Below are positions 46,007-54,036 of a DNA stretch of 64,000 bases, piece after piece (positions within the stretch are counted from its first letter, which is position 1; each line of letters begins with the position of its first letter). The notes under the pieces are model-generated. The model was not told the origin of the DNA and made no database searches. It saw only the letters and a program-made list of their open reading frames with translations. The stretch is from Alphaproteobacteria bacterium (lineage in GTDB: Bacteria; Pseudomonadota; Alphaproteobacteria; Caulobacterales; Maricaulaceae), in the NCBI GenBank assembly GCA_024278855.1, contig JAJRSJ010000005.1, positions 34,919-98,918 of the forward strand, read 5' to 3'. Both the position numbers and the translations under genes were made by a program.

Positions 46007-46279
46007 ATGCAAACCAAATCACCCGTCTTTGAAGATTTGTCAAATCTCATGACCAATGCGTTCGGGGCTGCCAAAGGTGTAGGCGATGAAGTTCGCGCCG
46101 CCGCCCGCGCCCGGGCGGATGCGTTTATCGCCGATATGGATCTGGTCAGCCGCGACGAGTTTGAAGTGGTCAAGCAAATGGCGGCAAATGCGCAAGTGGA
46201 AATCGCCGAGCTAAAAGCGGAAATCGCAAAATTGAAAGCACCCAAGAAACGGGCGGTGAAGGCGAAGATTAAAAAATAA
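46007..46279 (+). CDS. ubiK: Ubiquinone biosynthesis accessory factor UbiK-like (YqiC/BMFP) coiled-coil protein
   Basis: A 90-residue protein: an amphipathic N-terminal helix (FEDLSNLMTNAFGAAKGVGDEVRAAARARADAFIADMD), then the conserved LVSRDEFEVVKQMAANAQVEIAELKAEIAKLK coiled coil, and a Lys-rich tail. This is the BMFP/UbiK pattern, where the protein trimerises and helps the cytosolic Ubi complex at the membrane. It is divergent from lgt across 94 bases, a synteny common in Alphaproteobacteria. Confidence 0.88.
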   Translation: MQTKSPVFEDLSNLMTNAFGAAKGVGDEVRAAARARADAFIADMDLVSRDEFEVVKQMAANAQVEIAELKAEIAKLKAPKKRAVKAKIKK

Positions 46280-46334
46280 CTTCCACTTTTCAAGGCCTGC
46301 AGAAAGGGAAATATCTTCCTCAAATACCGCTCAT

Positions 46335-46441
46335 ACCTGCGAATGCAGGTATCCATTGCCGAAGTTTCAGTCTTTTGCCCAATAGCGCAGAGATAGACCC
46401 CTGCATCCCCGGCCTGCGCCGGGGTGAACGGAGACAGGGGT
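46335..46441. repeat. Two nested palindromes (REP-like) after ubiK
   Basis: ACCTGC-GAAT-GCAGGT at 46335-46350 is followed by CCCCGG-CCTGCG-CCGGGG at 46407-46424. The second is nested inside a longer inverted pair ACCCCTG (46397-46403) / CAGGGGT (46435-46441). These are typical of dispersed intergenic elements near convergent gene ends and could also terminate transcription of ubiK and the hydrolase gene facing it. Confidence 0.7.
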
Positions 46442-46488
46442 GAGCGAGTTGTGAGTGTTTTGTTGGAATTGTTATCGCAATAACACCC

Positions 46489-47400
46489 TCATGGCTTTGT
46501 TAGCTTTCGCTCGTTGGAAAATTTCGCGATAGCATTTGCCAGAGCATCGGTGTCTGTAAGGGGAAGCATATGGCCTGCGTCCTCTAACGGTACCAGTTTT
46601 GCATTTGTGATTTTCGAGCTCAGATCGACGCCAACTTCATAGGCGACAATTTCGTCATTGGTGCCGTGAACAACCAATGTTGGAATTGAAATATCAACGG
46701 GGTCAAGGCTTGCAGGTTTGATTTGCGCCATTTCCCTGCGCATGCTCTCCAAACTTCCGGGCATCAAAAGCAGGCTTTGCTGAACATTTGTCCACCGCTT
46801 TGGCATGGCATCTCCAAAGCGCGTCCAGATCGTTGCCTTGGTTGACCAGGCACCGAGTACGGGCAGCCCCATACCCCATTTCATAAACCGGCCAATGCTC
46901 ACATGTTCGCCGTCAATTTTCATGGCCGGGCCGACCGACGCGACCAGGGCCACAAACGGGGTGTCCGGGTTGCGGGCCGCTTTTGAGGCTTGTATAATAC
47001 CGCCGCCAAATGACCAACCAACCAAGGCGGGGTTTTCCATCCCCATGACTGCAATGAGTGCGTCCAGTTCCCGAGCATTGGCCTGCATGGTATGAGGCAC
47101 ATCCACCGCACGCCGCGACGAATGTCCGTAGCCAACCCGGTCATACCATATCACTTGAAAGCCCTTGGCCACCAGCGCGTCCGCAGTTTCGGGCCAATCT
47201 TGGGCGCTCCCCGGAAGCCCGTGGATCAGCACAATGGCCGGGCCTTCGCCCTTGGTATAGGTGTTGATCTTTGTGCCGTCTGGCAAAGTAACAATTCGCC
47301 CAACAGCCGGTGGTTTTGGCGGCGGTAAAACCGCCCCGAGGATACTAAGCACCGCGATTACCAAACCAAGCCCGATAAATATTCGGTAGATAATTTTCAT
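46489..47400 (-). CDS. Alpha/beta hydrolase with N-terminal membrane anchor
   Basis: A 303-residue protein starting at 47400 (AGGAAAAAAAGGT upstream); the open frame begins earlier, at 47490, but without a suitable site. A single N-terminal helix (IIYRIFIGLGLVIAVLSILGAVL) anchors it. The hydrolase core has VLIHGLPGSAQDW, WYDRVGYGHSSR, nucleophile Ser in VGWSFGGGII, a candidate Asp in VVHGTNDEIVAYE and His in EDAGHMLPLTD. The substrate is unknown; the fold covers esterases, haloalkane dehalogenases and epoxide hydrolases. It lies just beyond the cytochrome c1 gene on the same strand. Confidence 0.88.
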   Translation of the reverse strand: MKIIYRIFIGLGLVIAVLSILGAVLPPPKPPAVGRIVTLPDGTKINTYTKGEGPAIVLIHGLPGSAQDWPETADALVAKGFQVIWYDRVGYGHSSRRAVDVPHTMQANARELDALIAVMGMENPALVGWSFGGGIIQASKAARNPDTPFVALVASVGPAMKIDGEHVSIGRFMKWGMGLPVLGAWSTKATIWTRFGDAMPKRWTNVQQSLLLMPGSLESMRREMAQIKPASLDPVDISIPTLVVHGTNDEIVAYEVGVDLSSKITNAKLVPLEDAGHMLPLTDTDALANAIAKFSNERKLTKP

Positions 47401-47493
47401 ACCTTTTTTTCCTCTAGATTGCCAAAAAAAGCGGGCCATATTGACCCGCTCATTATTGACCCGCTCATTATGAGAAACTTGCGCTAGCAAAAC

Positions 47494-48312
47494 TTAATGC
47501 TTCACATTCCGCCAAACTTCTTTGTAGGTCATGAACAGCAGAAGTACAAAAATGAACAAGAACAAGAACGCACCAAAACCGGTTTTCTTGCGCACTTCCA
47601 TTTTCGGATCACCCGCCCAAGCCAAAAACTCGACCAAGTCTTTGGACATTTGCTCGACACTAGCTTTCGTGCCGTCGCTATATTCTACGCCACCTTCAAA
47701 CATTGGCTGTGCCATAGCGATCTGGTTGCCGGGGAAATATGTGTTATAATTCGTCCCGTCGCCGACCACAAAACCGTCCGGCGCATCAACATATCCCTTG
47801 GCGAGCAAGGCATATAGATAGTCCGCACCGCCACCGCGCGCCGGAATAATCAGGGACAAATCTCGCGGGATAGCCCCGCCGTTGACGGCCGCCGCTGCAA
47901 TTGCATTGGGATAAATATGCGGAAACCCATCAGCCGGAACGCCGGGACGGGTGATCGGGTCACCACTGTCCTGGTCGACATCCTCAATCTCCCAGTCTTT
48001 GGCAAATGCTTTGACCACGGGATTATCATTAGGGTTTGGAAAATCCGCATCATAAAACGGTGCACCCTTATCGGCCAAATGGTGGAACGATAATTGCTCC
48101 AACATGTGACAACTTGAACACACTTCGCGGTAAACCTGATAGCCACGCTGCATGGCCGGGCGGTCATAGGTGCCAAATGGGCCTTTAAAACCCCACTTTT
48201 GCTTGTCGGGTTTTGCGCCCGCCGCCGCCGCACTGGCCAAGCCAGCGCTTATGAACAAGCTGAACATTACAACGGAAGCAATGGCGATGGTTTTTGTAAA
48301 CATTTTCAACAT
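47494..48312 (-). CDS. petC: Cytochrome c1 of the bc1 complex
   Basis: A 272-residue periplasmic-facing haem protein with a cleavable signal (ends near SAGLASAAAA). The haem-binding site is CSSCH in YREVCSSCHMLEQLSFHHLADKG. The axial Met is probably in AMAQPMFEGGVEYSDGT, and the C-terminal helix FGAFLFLFIFVLLLFMTYKEVW holds it in the membrane. It completes the petABC operon; its ATG shares one base with the petB stop. Confidence 0.97.
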   Translation of the reverse strand: MLKMFTKTIAIASVVMFSLFISAGLASAAAAGAKPDKQKWGFKGPFGTYDRPAMQRGYQVYREVCSSCHMLEQLSFHHLADKGAPFYDADFPNPNDNPVVKAFAKDWEIEDVDQDSGDPITRPGVPADGFPHIYPNAIAAAAVNGGAIPRDLSLIIPARGGGADYLYALLAKGYVDAPDGFVVGDGTNYNTYFPGNQIAMAQPMFEGGVEYSDGTKASVEQMSKDLVEFLAWAGDPKMEVRKKTGFGAFLFLFIFVLLLFMTYKEVWRNVKH

Positions 48313-49565
48313 TATGCGTCTCCCGATAATACGGCCTTGGTGATCGAATCGGGCACCGGTTTGGTTTTTTCAATCCATCCCATTATCGGCAGTATAGGAA
48401 TGAAATAAGCGAAATAATAGAAAGTCGCAATCCGAGACAACCATTTAAACGTCAGGCCGCCCTCACCAATTGGAATGGCAACATCGTCCGGAGCCCGCGC
48501 ACCACACCAACCAAGAATAAACCCGGCCAATATGAAGATAATAAAGAACCAACGCGTCACGGGTCTAAAGCGCATGGAACGCACCTTGGCCGTATCCAAC
48601 CAAGGCAGGATAAACAGGATGGCAATGGCCGCAAACATCAATATAACCCCGAGCAATTTATCAGGCACAGCTCTTAAAATCGCATAAAACGGCAAGAAAT
48701 ACCATTCCGGCACAATTTCCGGCGGTGTCTTTAAGGGGTCAGCCTTTTGGTAATTATCCGCATGACCAAGAGCGTCTGGCAGATAGAACACGAACAATGC
48801 AAATATCATCATAAACACACCAATGGCGAACGCATCTTTCATGGTGTAAAATGGATGGAATGGCAGGGTGTCTTCCTTGGTTTTAGGGTCAATGCCAATA
48901 GGGTTGTTTTGCCCCACATGATGCACGGCCCAAACATGCAAGGCCACAAGAGCGACAATCACAAATGGCAGCAAATAATGCAGGGAGAAAAACCGTTGCA
49001 AGGTCGGATTGCCAACAGAATAGCCGCCAAGCAACCATTGTTGCAAGCTTTCACCAACAACCGGAATGGCGCCAAAGAAGCCCGTAATTACAGTCGCCCC
49101 CCAAAATGACATTTGCCCCCAAGGCAAGGTATAGCCCAAAAAGCCGGTTGCCATCATGACCAGATAGATCAGACAGCCAATAATCCACAAAAGCTCTCGC
49201 GGGTTTTTATAGGAGCCGTAATACATGCCCCTGAACATATGCACATAGACGGCCAAAAAGAACATGGAGGCACCGACGGCATGCATGGGCTGGATCAACC
49301 AACCAAATTGTACATCGCGCCTGATGCGCTGCACACTGTCAAAGGCCAGATTTACATCCGGCGTATAATGCATGGCCAAAATAATGCCGGTGATAATTTG
49401 CGACATGAGGCACAAAGTTAAAATTCCGCCAAATGCGTACCAGTAGTTCAGGTTACGCGGGGACGGAAAAGCCATAAAATCGACGCCAAAACGCACAATT
49501 GGCAAACGTTTGTCGAGCCAGCGTTCAGCCGCATATTTCGGCTCATATGTTGATGGTCCACTCAT
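48312..49565 (-). CDS. petB: Cytochrome b of the bc1 complex
   Basis: A 417-residue eight-helix protein that carries both b haems and the quinone sites. Visible: [38 protein letters not shown]-like helix with [65 protein letters not shown], and the PEWY motif ([26 protein letters not shown]) at the Qo site. The full-length alpha-type cytochrome b is not split. It begins 4 bases after petA. Confidence 0.98.
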   Translation of the reverse strand: MSGPSTYEPKYAAERWLDKRLPIVRFGVDFMAFPSPRNLNYWYAFGGILTLCLMSQIITGIILAMHYTPDVNLAFDSVQRIRRDVQFGWLIQPMHAVGASMFFLAVYVHMFRGMYYGSYKNPRELLWIIGCLIYLVMMATGFLGYTLPWGQMSFWGATVITGFFGAIPVVGESLQQWLLGGYSVGNPTLQRFFSLHYLLPFVIVALVALHVWAVHHVGQNNPIGIDPKTKEDTLPFHPFYTMKDAFAIGVFMMIFALFVFYLPDALGHADNYQKADPLKTPPEIVPEWYFLPFYAILRAVPDKLLGVILMFAAIAILFILPWLDTAKVRSMRFRPVTRWFFIIFILAGFILGWCGARAPDDVAIPIGEGGLTFKWLSRIATFYYFAYFIPILPIMGWIEKTKPVPDSITKAVLSGDA

Positions 49566-49569
49566 AAGT

Positions 49570-50133
49570 CTACCCTACCTTTATTATTGTATCAGAGAGA
49601 TATTTATATTCCGGAATAACCATATTGAGGGGCGCCGGGCCTTTGCGAATACGGCCAGATGTATCATAATGGGAGCCATGACACGGGCAGTACCAACCAT
49701 CAAAATCTCCGGCTTCACCAACCGGGATGCAACCGAAATGCGTACACACACCAATCATTACCAGATATTGTGTATTGAGGGCCCCTTGCGGGTTGGCAAC
49801 AAGTCGGGCATCATCCGTTTCCGGGTCCGGCAAGTCATTCATTTCAACCGTATCGGCTTCCATGATTTCCTTGGCGGTGCGGTAGCGTACAAATACCGGC
49901 TTGCCCCGGTAAAGGACTTTCAGCTGTTGCCCTTCCTCGACTTTGGATAAATCAATTTCAATAGAACCCGCTGCCAATGTATCATTCGCAGCCCCCATTT
50001 GCGCCACAAGCGGCCAAGCTACAGAAGCCGCACCAACGGCCGCAACCGTAGCCGTGGCTATATAAATAAAATCACGACGCGTCGGTTCCCCATTTTCGTC
50101 AAGGTGCGCGTCTAACTGATCTGTTTCAGACAT
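49570..50133 (-). CDS. petA: Rieske iron-sulfur subunit of the bc1 complex
   Basis: A 187-residue protein starting at 50133 (AGAAGGATAAAC upstream). A twin-arginine anchor signal ([25 protein letters not shown]) keeps it in the membrane after Tat export. The 2Fe-2S ligands are CTHFGC and CPCHGS, in [11 protein letters not shown] and [22 protein letters not shown]. It heads the petABC operon and is divergent from trmL. Confidence 0.97.
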   Translation of the reverse strand: MSETDQLDAHLDENGEPTRRDFIYIATATVAAVGAASVAWPLVAQMGAANDTLAAGSIEIDLSKVEEGQQLKVLYRGKPVFVRYRTAKEIMEADTVEMNDLPDPETDDARLVANPQGALNTQYLVMIGVCTHFGCIPVGEAGDFDGWYCPCHGSHYDTSGRIRKGPAPLNMVIPEYKYLSDTIIKVG

Positions 50134-50311
50134 GTTTATCCTTCTCATTTTTAGGATTTCTATACGAGATTTGGTCAAACATAACCATACAGAACTCCCC
50201 CTGACGCAAATTTGCGACATTTCGCCGCAAGTTTGCATTTTCCTATGAGGTTGTTTAAGGGAAGCACAAATGAATATCTACAAGTTTTGTATATTTTTCG
50301 AGAATTATTTT

Positions 50312-50767
50312 ATGCAAATCACCCTATTCCAGCCTGATATTGCCCACAACTTGGGTGCCGCCATGCGTCTGTGCGCCTGTTTCGGGGTTCCGTTGGCCAT
50401 AATTGAGCCTTGCGGCTTCCCCCTAACCACCAAAGCCCTGCGCCGCACCGCTATGGACTATGGGGCGCAGGTTGATTTGATTCGCCATAAAACATGGAAA
50501 GATTTCGCCGCCAGCGAATCAGATGCAGGTAACCGGATCGTCCTGTTGTCCACCAAAGCCGCCGCGCCGATCACCGGTTTTAAATTCCAACCCAATGATA
50601 CATTATTATTTGGCCGCGAGAGCGCGGGCGTTCCGGACGAAATACATAATACGGTTCAAGAAAGGATATACATCCCCCTCAGCCCAGACACCAGATCCCT
50701 TAACCTGGTCTCAAGCGCAAGTATCGCCTTGTTCGAAGCCCTGCGGCAAACTGGCGGGCTGAGATAA
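50312..50767 (+). CDS. trmL: tRNA (cytidine(34)-2'-O)-methyltransferase (SPOUT family)
   Basis: A 151-residue SPOUT methyltransferase, starting at ATG 50312 (MQITLFQPDIAHNLGAAMRLCACFG); an upstream ATG at 50270 adds 14 residues not seen in the family. Knot motifs are TLLFGRESAGVPDEIH and IPLSPDTRSLNLVSSASIALFEALRQ. TrmL methylates the wobble base of certain tRNA-Leu species. It stands alone between the divergent petABC operon and the rimP leader. Confidence 0.92.
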   Translation: MQITLFQPDIAHNLGAAMRLCACFGVPLAIIEPCGFPLTTKALRRTAMDYGAQVDLIRHKTWKDFAASESDAGNRIVLLSTKAAAPITGFKFQPNDTLLFGRESAGVPDEIHNTVQERIYIPLSPDTRSLNLVSSASIALFEALRQTGGLR

Positions 50768-50868
50768 ATTCTGTTTTTGAAAAACAACAGTAAAAACCGC
50801 GTGACAAACGCGAATTCCTATCCTATAAGCCGTTGAATTACATGACGCCCGCACGAAGATGCGCACGG

Positions 50869-50894
50869 CGGCCCTCACAAGGGGCCGTTTTTTT
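50869..50894 (+). terminator. Rho-independent terminator/attenuator in the rimP leader
   Basis: A hairpin CGGCCC-TCACAAG-GGGCCG is followed by seven T. It is 100 bases after trmL and about 68 bases before the rimP start, so it may end trmL transcripts or act as an attenuator of the rimP-nusA-infB operon, which is known to be autoregulated by transcription termination in other bacteria. Confidence 0.8.
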
Positions 50895-50961
50895 ATGCCT
50901 AAGTGCGGGTTTTTATTGCCTAAATATGGCGTCTGAGCGAATAATCTTTAAGGAGATTAAA

Positions 50962-51519
50962 TTGAAGACAAAAACATCTATGGATGAACGGATATTGGCT
51001 ATTGCTGCGCCTGTGGCCGCAGATATGGGCTATAATATTGTCCGGGTTCGCGTTCAGGGCGGCAAGCGCTCTACCTTACAAATTATGGCAGAACGGCTGT
51101 CAGACGGACTTATGAATGTCAATGATTGCGCCGTGCTGTCGCGGGAATTATCGTCAACCTTTGAGGTTGAAGACCCGATCGACAGCGCTTATGTATTGGA
51201 AGTATCATCACCGGGGCTTGACCGCCCCCTTACGGACCTCAAACATTTCGAGTAATATGCGGGCAATTTAGCTAGGCTAGAACTTGACCGGTTCGTGGAA
51301 GGTCGCAAACGCTGTCGCGGTATTTTAGCCGGTATTTCTAAAACCGAAAATGGCGATAATGTCGCCATTGACCTGGACAAGGAGGACGAAACTGCCCTGA
51401 TCCCGTTCGCCTGGATTAGTGAAGCCAAACTGTTAATTACCGACGCGATGATCAAACAAGGTCAAAACAAAACAAGCAAAAAACGAAATAAGAAATCACC
51501 ACCAAAAGGAGACATATAA
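50962..51519 (+). pseudogene. rimP: Ribosome maturation factor RimP, interrupted by one in-frame TAA
   Basis: The best start is TTG 50962, with AGGAG six bases upstream; ATG 50980 is also in frame. The N-terminal RimP domain is intact (ILAIAAPVAADMGYNIVRVRVQGGKRSTLQIMAE, DCAVLSRELSSTFEVEDPI, YVLEVSSPGLDRPLTDLKHFE). A TAA at 51253-51255 (codon 98) interrupts it, and the same frame goes on with YAGNLARLELDRFVEGRKRCRGILAG, the start of the C-terminal SH3-like domain, to 51519. Family alignment continues straight across the stop. Gene end and nusA start overlap (TAATG). RimP is needed for 30S maturation, so loss should slow growth. Confidence 0.82.
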
Positions 51520-53162
51520 TGTCAACAGCAGGAATCAGTGCCAACAAATTGGAACTTTTACAGATCGCCAGTGCCGTAGCCCAGGAAAAATCTATCGATA
51601 AAGAAATCGTGCTGTCGGCCATTGAAGAAGCGATCCAAAAAGCCGCCGCCCAACGCTACGGTACCGAAAATGATATCCGGGCCAAGCTTAACCCTTTGAC
51701 CGGGGAAATGTCCTTGAAGCGGGTGATTACCGTTGTAGAAGAGGTGGAAAACGCTGCGGCTGAAATTGACCTAGCCTCGGCTCAACTGGATAATCCGGAC
51801 GCAGAAATCGGCACGGTTTTCGAAACACCCCTGCCGCCCGTCGAGTTTGGCCGGGTGCAAAGCCAGATGGCCAAGCAAATCATCATGCAAAATATCCGCG
51901 AAGCCGAACGGGCCCGCCAGTTTGACGAGTATAAAACCCGCGTTGGTGAAATCGTATCAGGCATTGTTAAACGGGTTGAATACGGCCATATTATACTGGA
52001 TTTGGGCCGCGCCGAAGGCATTATCCGCCGCGAAGAAACCCTACCACGCGAAAATGTCAAAAACGGCGACCGCATCCGCGCCTATATTCAAGAAGTACGC
52101 GAAGAACAACGCGGCTCGCAAATCTTCCTGTCGCGCTCTTGCAATGAATTTATGGCGGCTTTGTTTGCCCAGGAAGTGCCGGAGGTTTATGAAGGCATTA
52201 TCGAAATCGTCGCCGTCGCCCGCGACCCTGGCTCACGGGCCAAAATCGGTGTACGGACATCTGATAATTCCGTTGATCCGGTCGGCGCTTGTGTCGGCAT
52301 GCGCGGTTCGCGCGTCCAGGCGGTGGTTAATGAACTCCAAGGCGAGCGTATCGACATTATTCCGTGGAACGACGACGCCGCTACCTTTATCGTCAATGCC
52401 CTACAGCCGGCAGAAGTGACGAAAGTGGTCATGGACGAGGAAGAAAACCGTATCGAGGTTGTGGTTCCGGACGATCAATTGTCTTTGGCTATTGGCAGGC
52501 GCGGGCAAAATGTCCGCCTCGCCTCACAGCTTTCAGGCTGGGCCATTGATATAATGAACGAGGAGCAAGAAAGCGAACGCCGCCAGAAAGAGTACAAGGA
52601 ACGCTCCGAGTTGTTCATGACTGCATTGGACGTGGACGAAATGATTGCACAGGTCTTGATCTCGGAAAGCTTCACCAATTTGGAAGAAGTTGCCTATGTG
52701 GCCCCCGAAGAACTCTCGTCCATTGAAGGTTTTGACGCAGATACGGCCACCGAGCTACAAACCCGCGCCCGTGAATTTTTGGAGAAACTGGCCAGTGAGC
52801 AAGACGAAGCCCGCAAAGCGGCCGGCGTTGAAGATGATGTGCTAACCATTGAAGGTGTGACCCTGCCTATGGCCGTTGCCTTTGGGGAGCACGAAATTAA
52901 AACCGTCGAAGATGTAGCGGGTATGATCCCCGATGATCTGCGCGGCTATAACGAAATGGTTGACGGTGAACGTGTCCACGAAGACGGTATATTGGAAAGC
53001 TTTGGCTTGTCCGGCGACGTTGCGCAAAACATGATCATGCAGGCTCGCGTTAAAGCTGGCTGGATCAAGCCGGAAGATTTGGTGGTCGAGGAAGTGGAAG
53101 AAGAAGAAATTACAGCAGACGAAAATGCGGTGCTGACAGCAGAGGATGTATTTGGCTCTTGA
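51519..53162 (+). CDS. nusA: Transcription termination/antitermination factor NusA
   Basis: A 547-residue RNA polymerase-associated factor. It has the NusA N-terminal domain (ISANKLELLQIASAVAQEKSIDKEIVLSAIEEAIQKAA), S1 domain (GEIVSGIVKRVEYGHIILDLGRAEGIIRREE), two KH domains (VGACVGMRGSRVQAVVNELQGERIDII; LAIGRRGQNVRLASQLSGW), then two acidic helix-hairpin-helix repeats. It ends EEVEEEEITADENAVLTAEDVFGS. The C-terminal acidic repeats are typical of Proteobacteria. It overlaps the rimP end by one base and the next gene by four. Confidence 0.98.
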   Translation: MSTAGISANKLELLQIASAVAQEKSIDKEIVLSAIEEAIQKAAAQRYGTENDIRAKLNPLTGEMSLKRVITVVEEVENAAAEIDLASAQLDNPDAEIGTVFETPLPPVEFGRVQSQMAKQIIMQNIREAERARQFDEYKTRVGEIVSGIVKRVEYGHIILDLGRAEGIIRREETLPRENVKNGDRIRAYIQEVREEQRGSQIFLSRSCNEFMAALFAQEVPEVYEGIIEIVAVARDPGSRAKIGVRTSDNSVDPVGACVGMRGSRVQAVVNELQGERIDIIPWNDDAATFIVNALQPAEVTKVVMDEEENRIEVVVPDDQLSLAIGRRGQNVRLASQLSGWAIDIMNEEQESERRQKEYKERSELFMTALDVDEMIAQVLISESFTNLEEVAYVAPEELSSIEGFDADTATELQTRAREFLEKLASEQDEARKAAGVEDDVLTIEGVTLPMAVAFGEHEIKTVEDVAGMIPDDLRGYNEMVDGERVHEDGILESFGLSGDVAQNMIMQARVKAGWIKPEDLVVEEVEEEEITADENAVLTAEDVFGS

Positions 53163-53938
53163 ACCCACGCACTGACATAAACCCCGCACCTGAAAACGCA
53201 CCCAATAACGCATCTAGCGACTTGCCACAACGCGGACACGGGCACAAACCGCGTGAGCGCAAGGATATTGCATCGGGCGAACTGCGCGATCCGGCCAATA
53301 TGCTGCGCTTGGTGCTTGCGCCGGACGGGCAGGTGGTTGCGGATGTTTTCGGTAAATTGCCCGGCCGGGGAGCTTGGATAGACGCAAATCGGAGCGCCGT
53401 CGAACGCGCCATAAAAACCGGGGCATTCGCCCGGGCTTTTAAATGCAAAATCACCGCCCAGGCCGGTCTTGCAAATATGATTGAAGCCGGATTATCTGCA
53501 CGGGTATTGGGGATGATCGGCATGGCTAAACGGGCCGGAAAATTGGAAACTGGTTTCGAAAATGTCCGCACCAGCGCTCGCACCGGAGAGATAGGCGTGC
53601 GGATTGAAGCCAGCGACGGCAAATCTGACGGCCGCTCAAAAATCCGGGTGGTGGTTAAGGCTTTGGCAAAAGAATTGGAAACATCCGCGCCTTTGCTCAT
53701 CGGATGCTTTAGTGCCGCCGAACTTGGCAAAACCGTCGGGCGTGATAATATGGTACATGCTTGTGCGGCGCACGGGAAAATGGCCACGGCTATAATACGC
53801 GAAGCCAAACGTCTGGCCGGATTTCGCGAATTGGTGCCTTTGGACTGGCCTGATAGAGAATATGAGACCGAGTTTATCACCGAAGTTTCTTCGAAGATTG
53901 AGAGAGAAACTGGTGATGATATTGGGAGTGGAATTTAG
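53159..53938 (+). CDS. YlxR (DUF448)-L7Ae fusion RNA-binding protein
   Basis: A 259-residue protein starting at TTG 53159, overlapping the nusA stop (TTGA). The first half is YlxR/DUF448-like (LRLVLAPDGQVVADVFGKLPGRGAWIDANRSAVERAI), the second L7Ae/L30e-like (GMIGMAKRAGKLETGFENVRTSARTG ... IGCFSAAELGKTVGRDNMVHAC). The usual N-terminal CxxCR motif of YlxR is not seen: the sequence has PRERKDI where the cysteines would stand. Fused YlxR-L7Ae proteins between nusA and infB are common in Alphaproteobacteria and are thought to act in ribosome or RNase P-related RNA handling. Confidence 0.85.
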   Translation: MNPRTDINPAPENAPNNASSDLPQRGHGHKPRERKDIASGELRDPANMLRLVLAPDGQVVADVFGKLPGRGAWIDANRSAVERAIKTGAFARAFKCKITAQAGLANMIEAGLSARVLGMIGMAKRAGKLETGFENVRTSARTGEIGVRIEASDGKSDGRSKIRVVVKALAKELETSAPLLIGCFSAAELGKTVGRDNMVHACAAHGKMATAIIREAKRLAGFRELVPLDWPDREYETEFITEVSSKIERETGDDIGSGI

Positions 53939-54036
53939 TTGCATGTGTGCGAAACCCCGTTAGGGTGCGCCCACTTTGGAAAATCCTGTAGGGTGCGGCC
54001 TTATGACCCGCAAATGCCCAGGTAATGAGAGACGTT

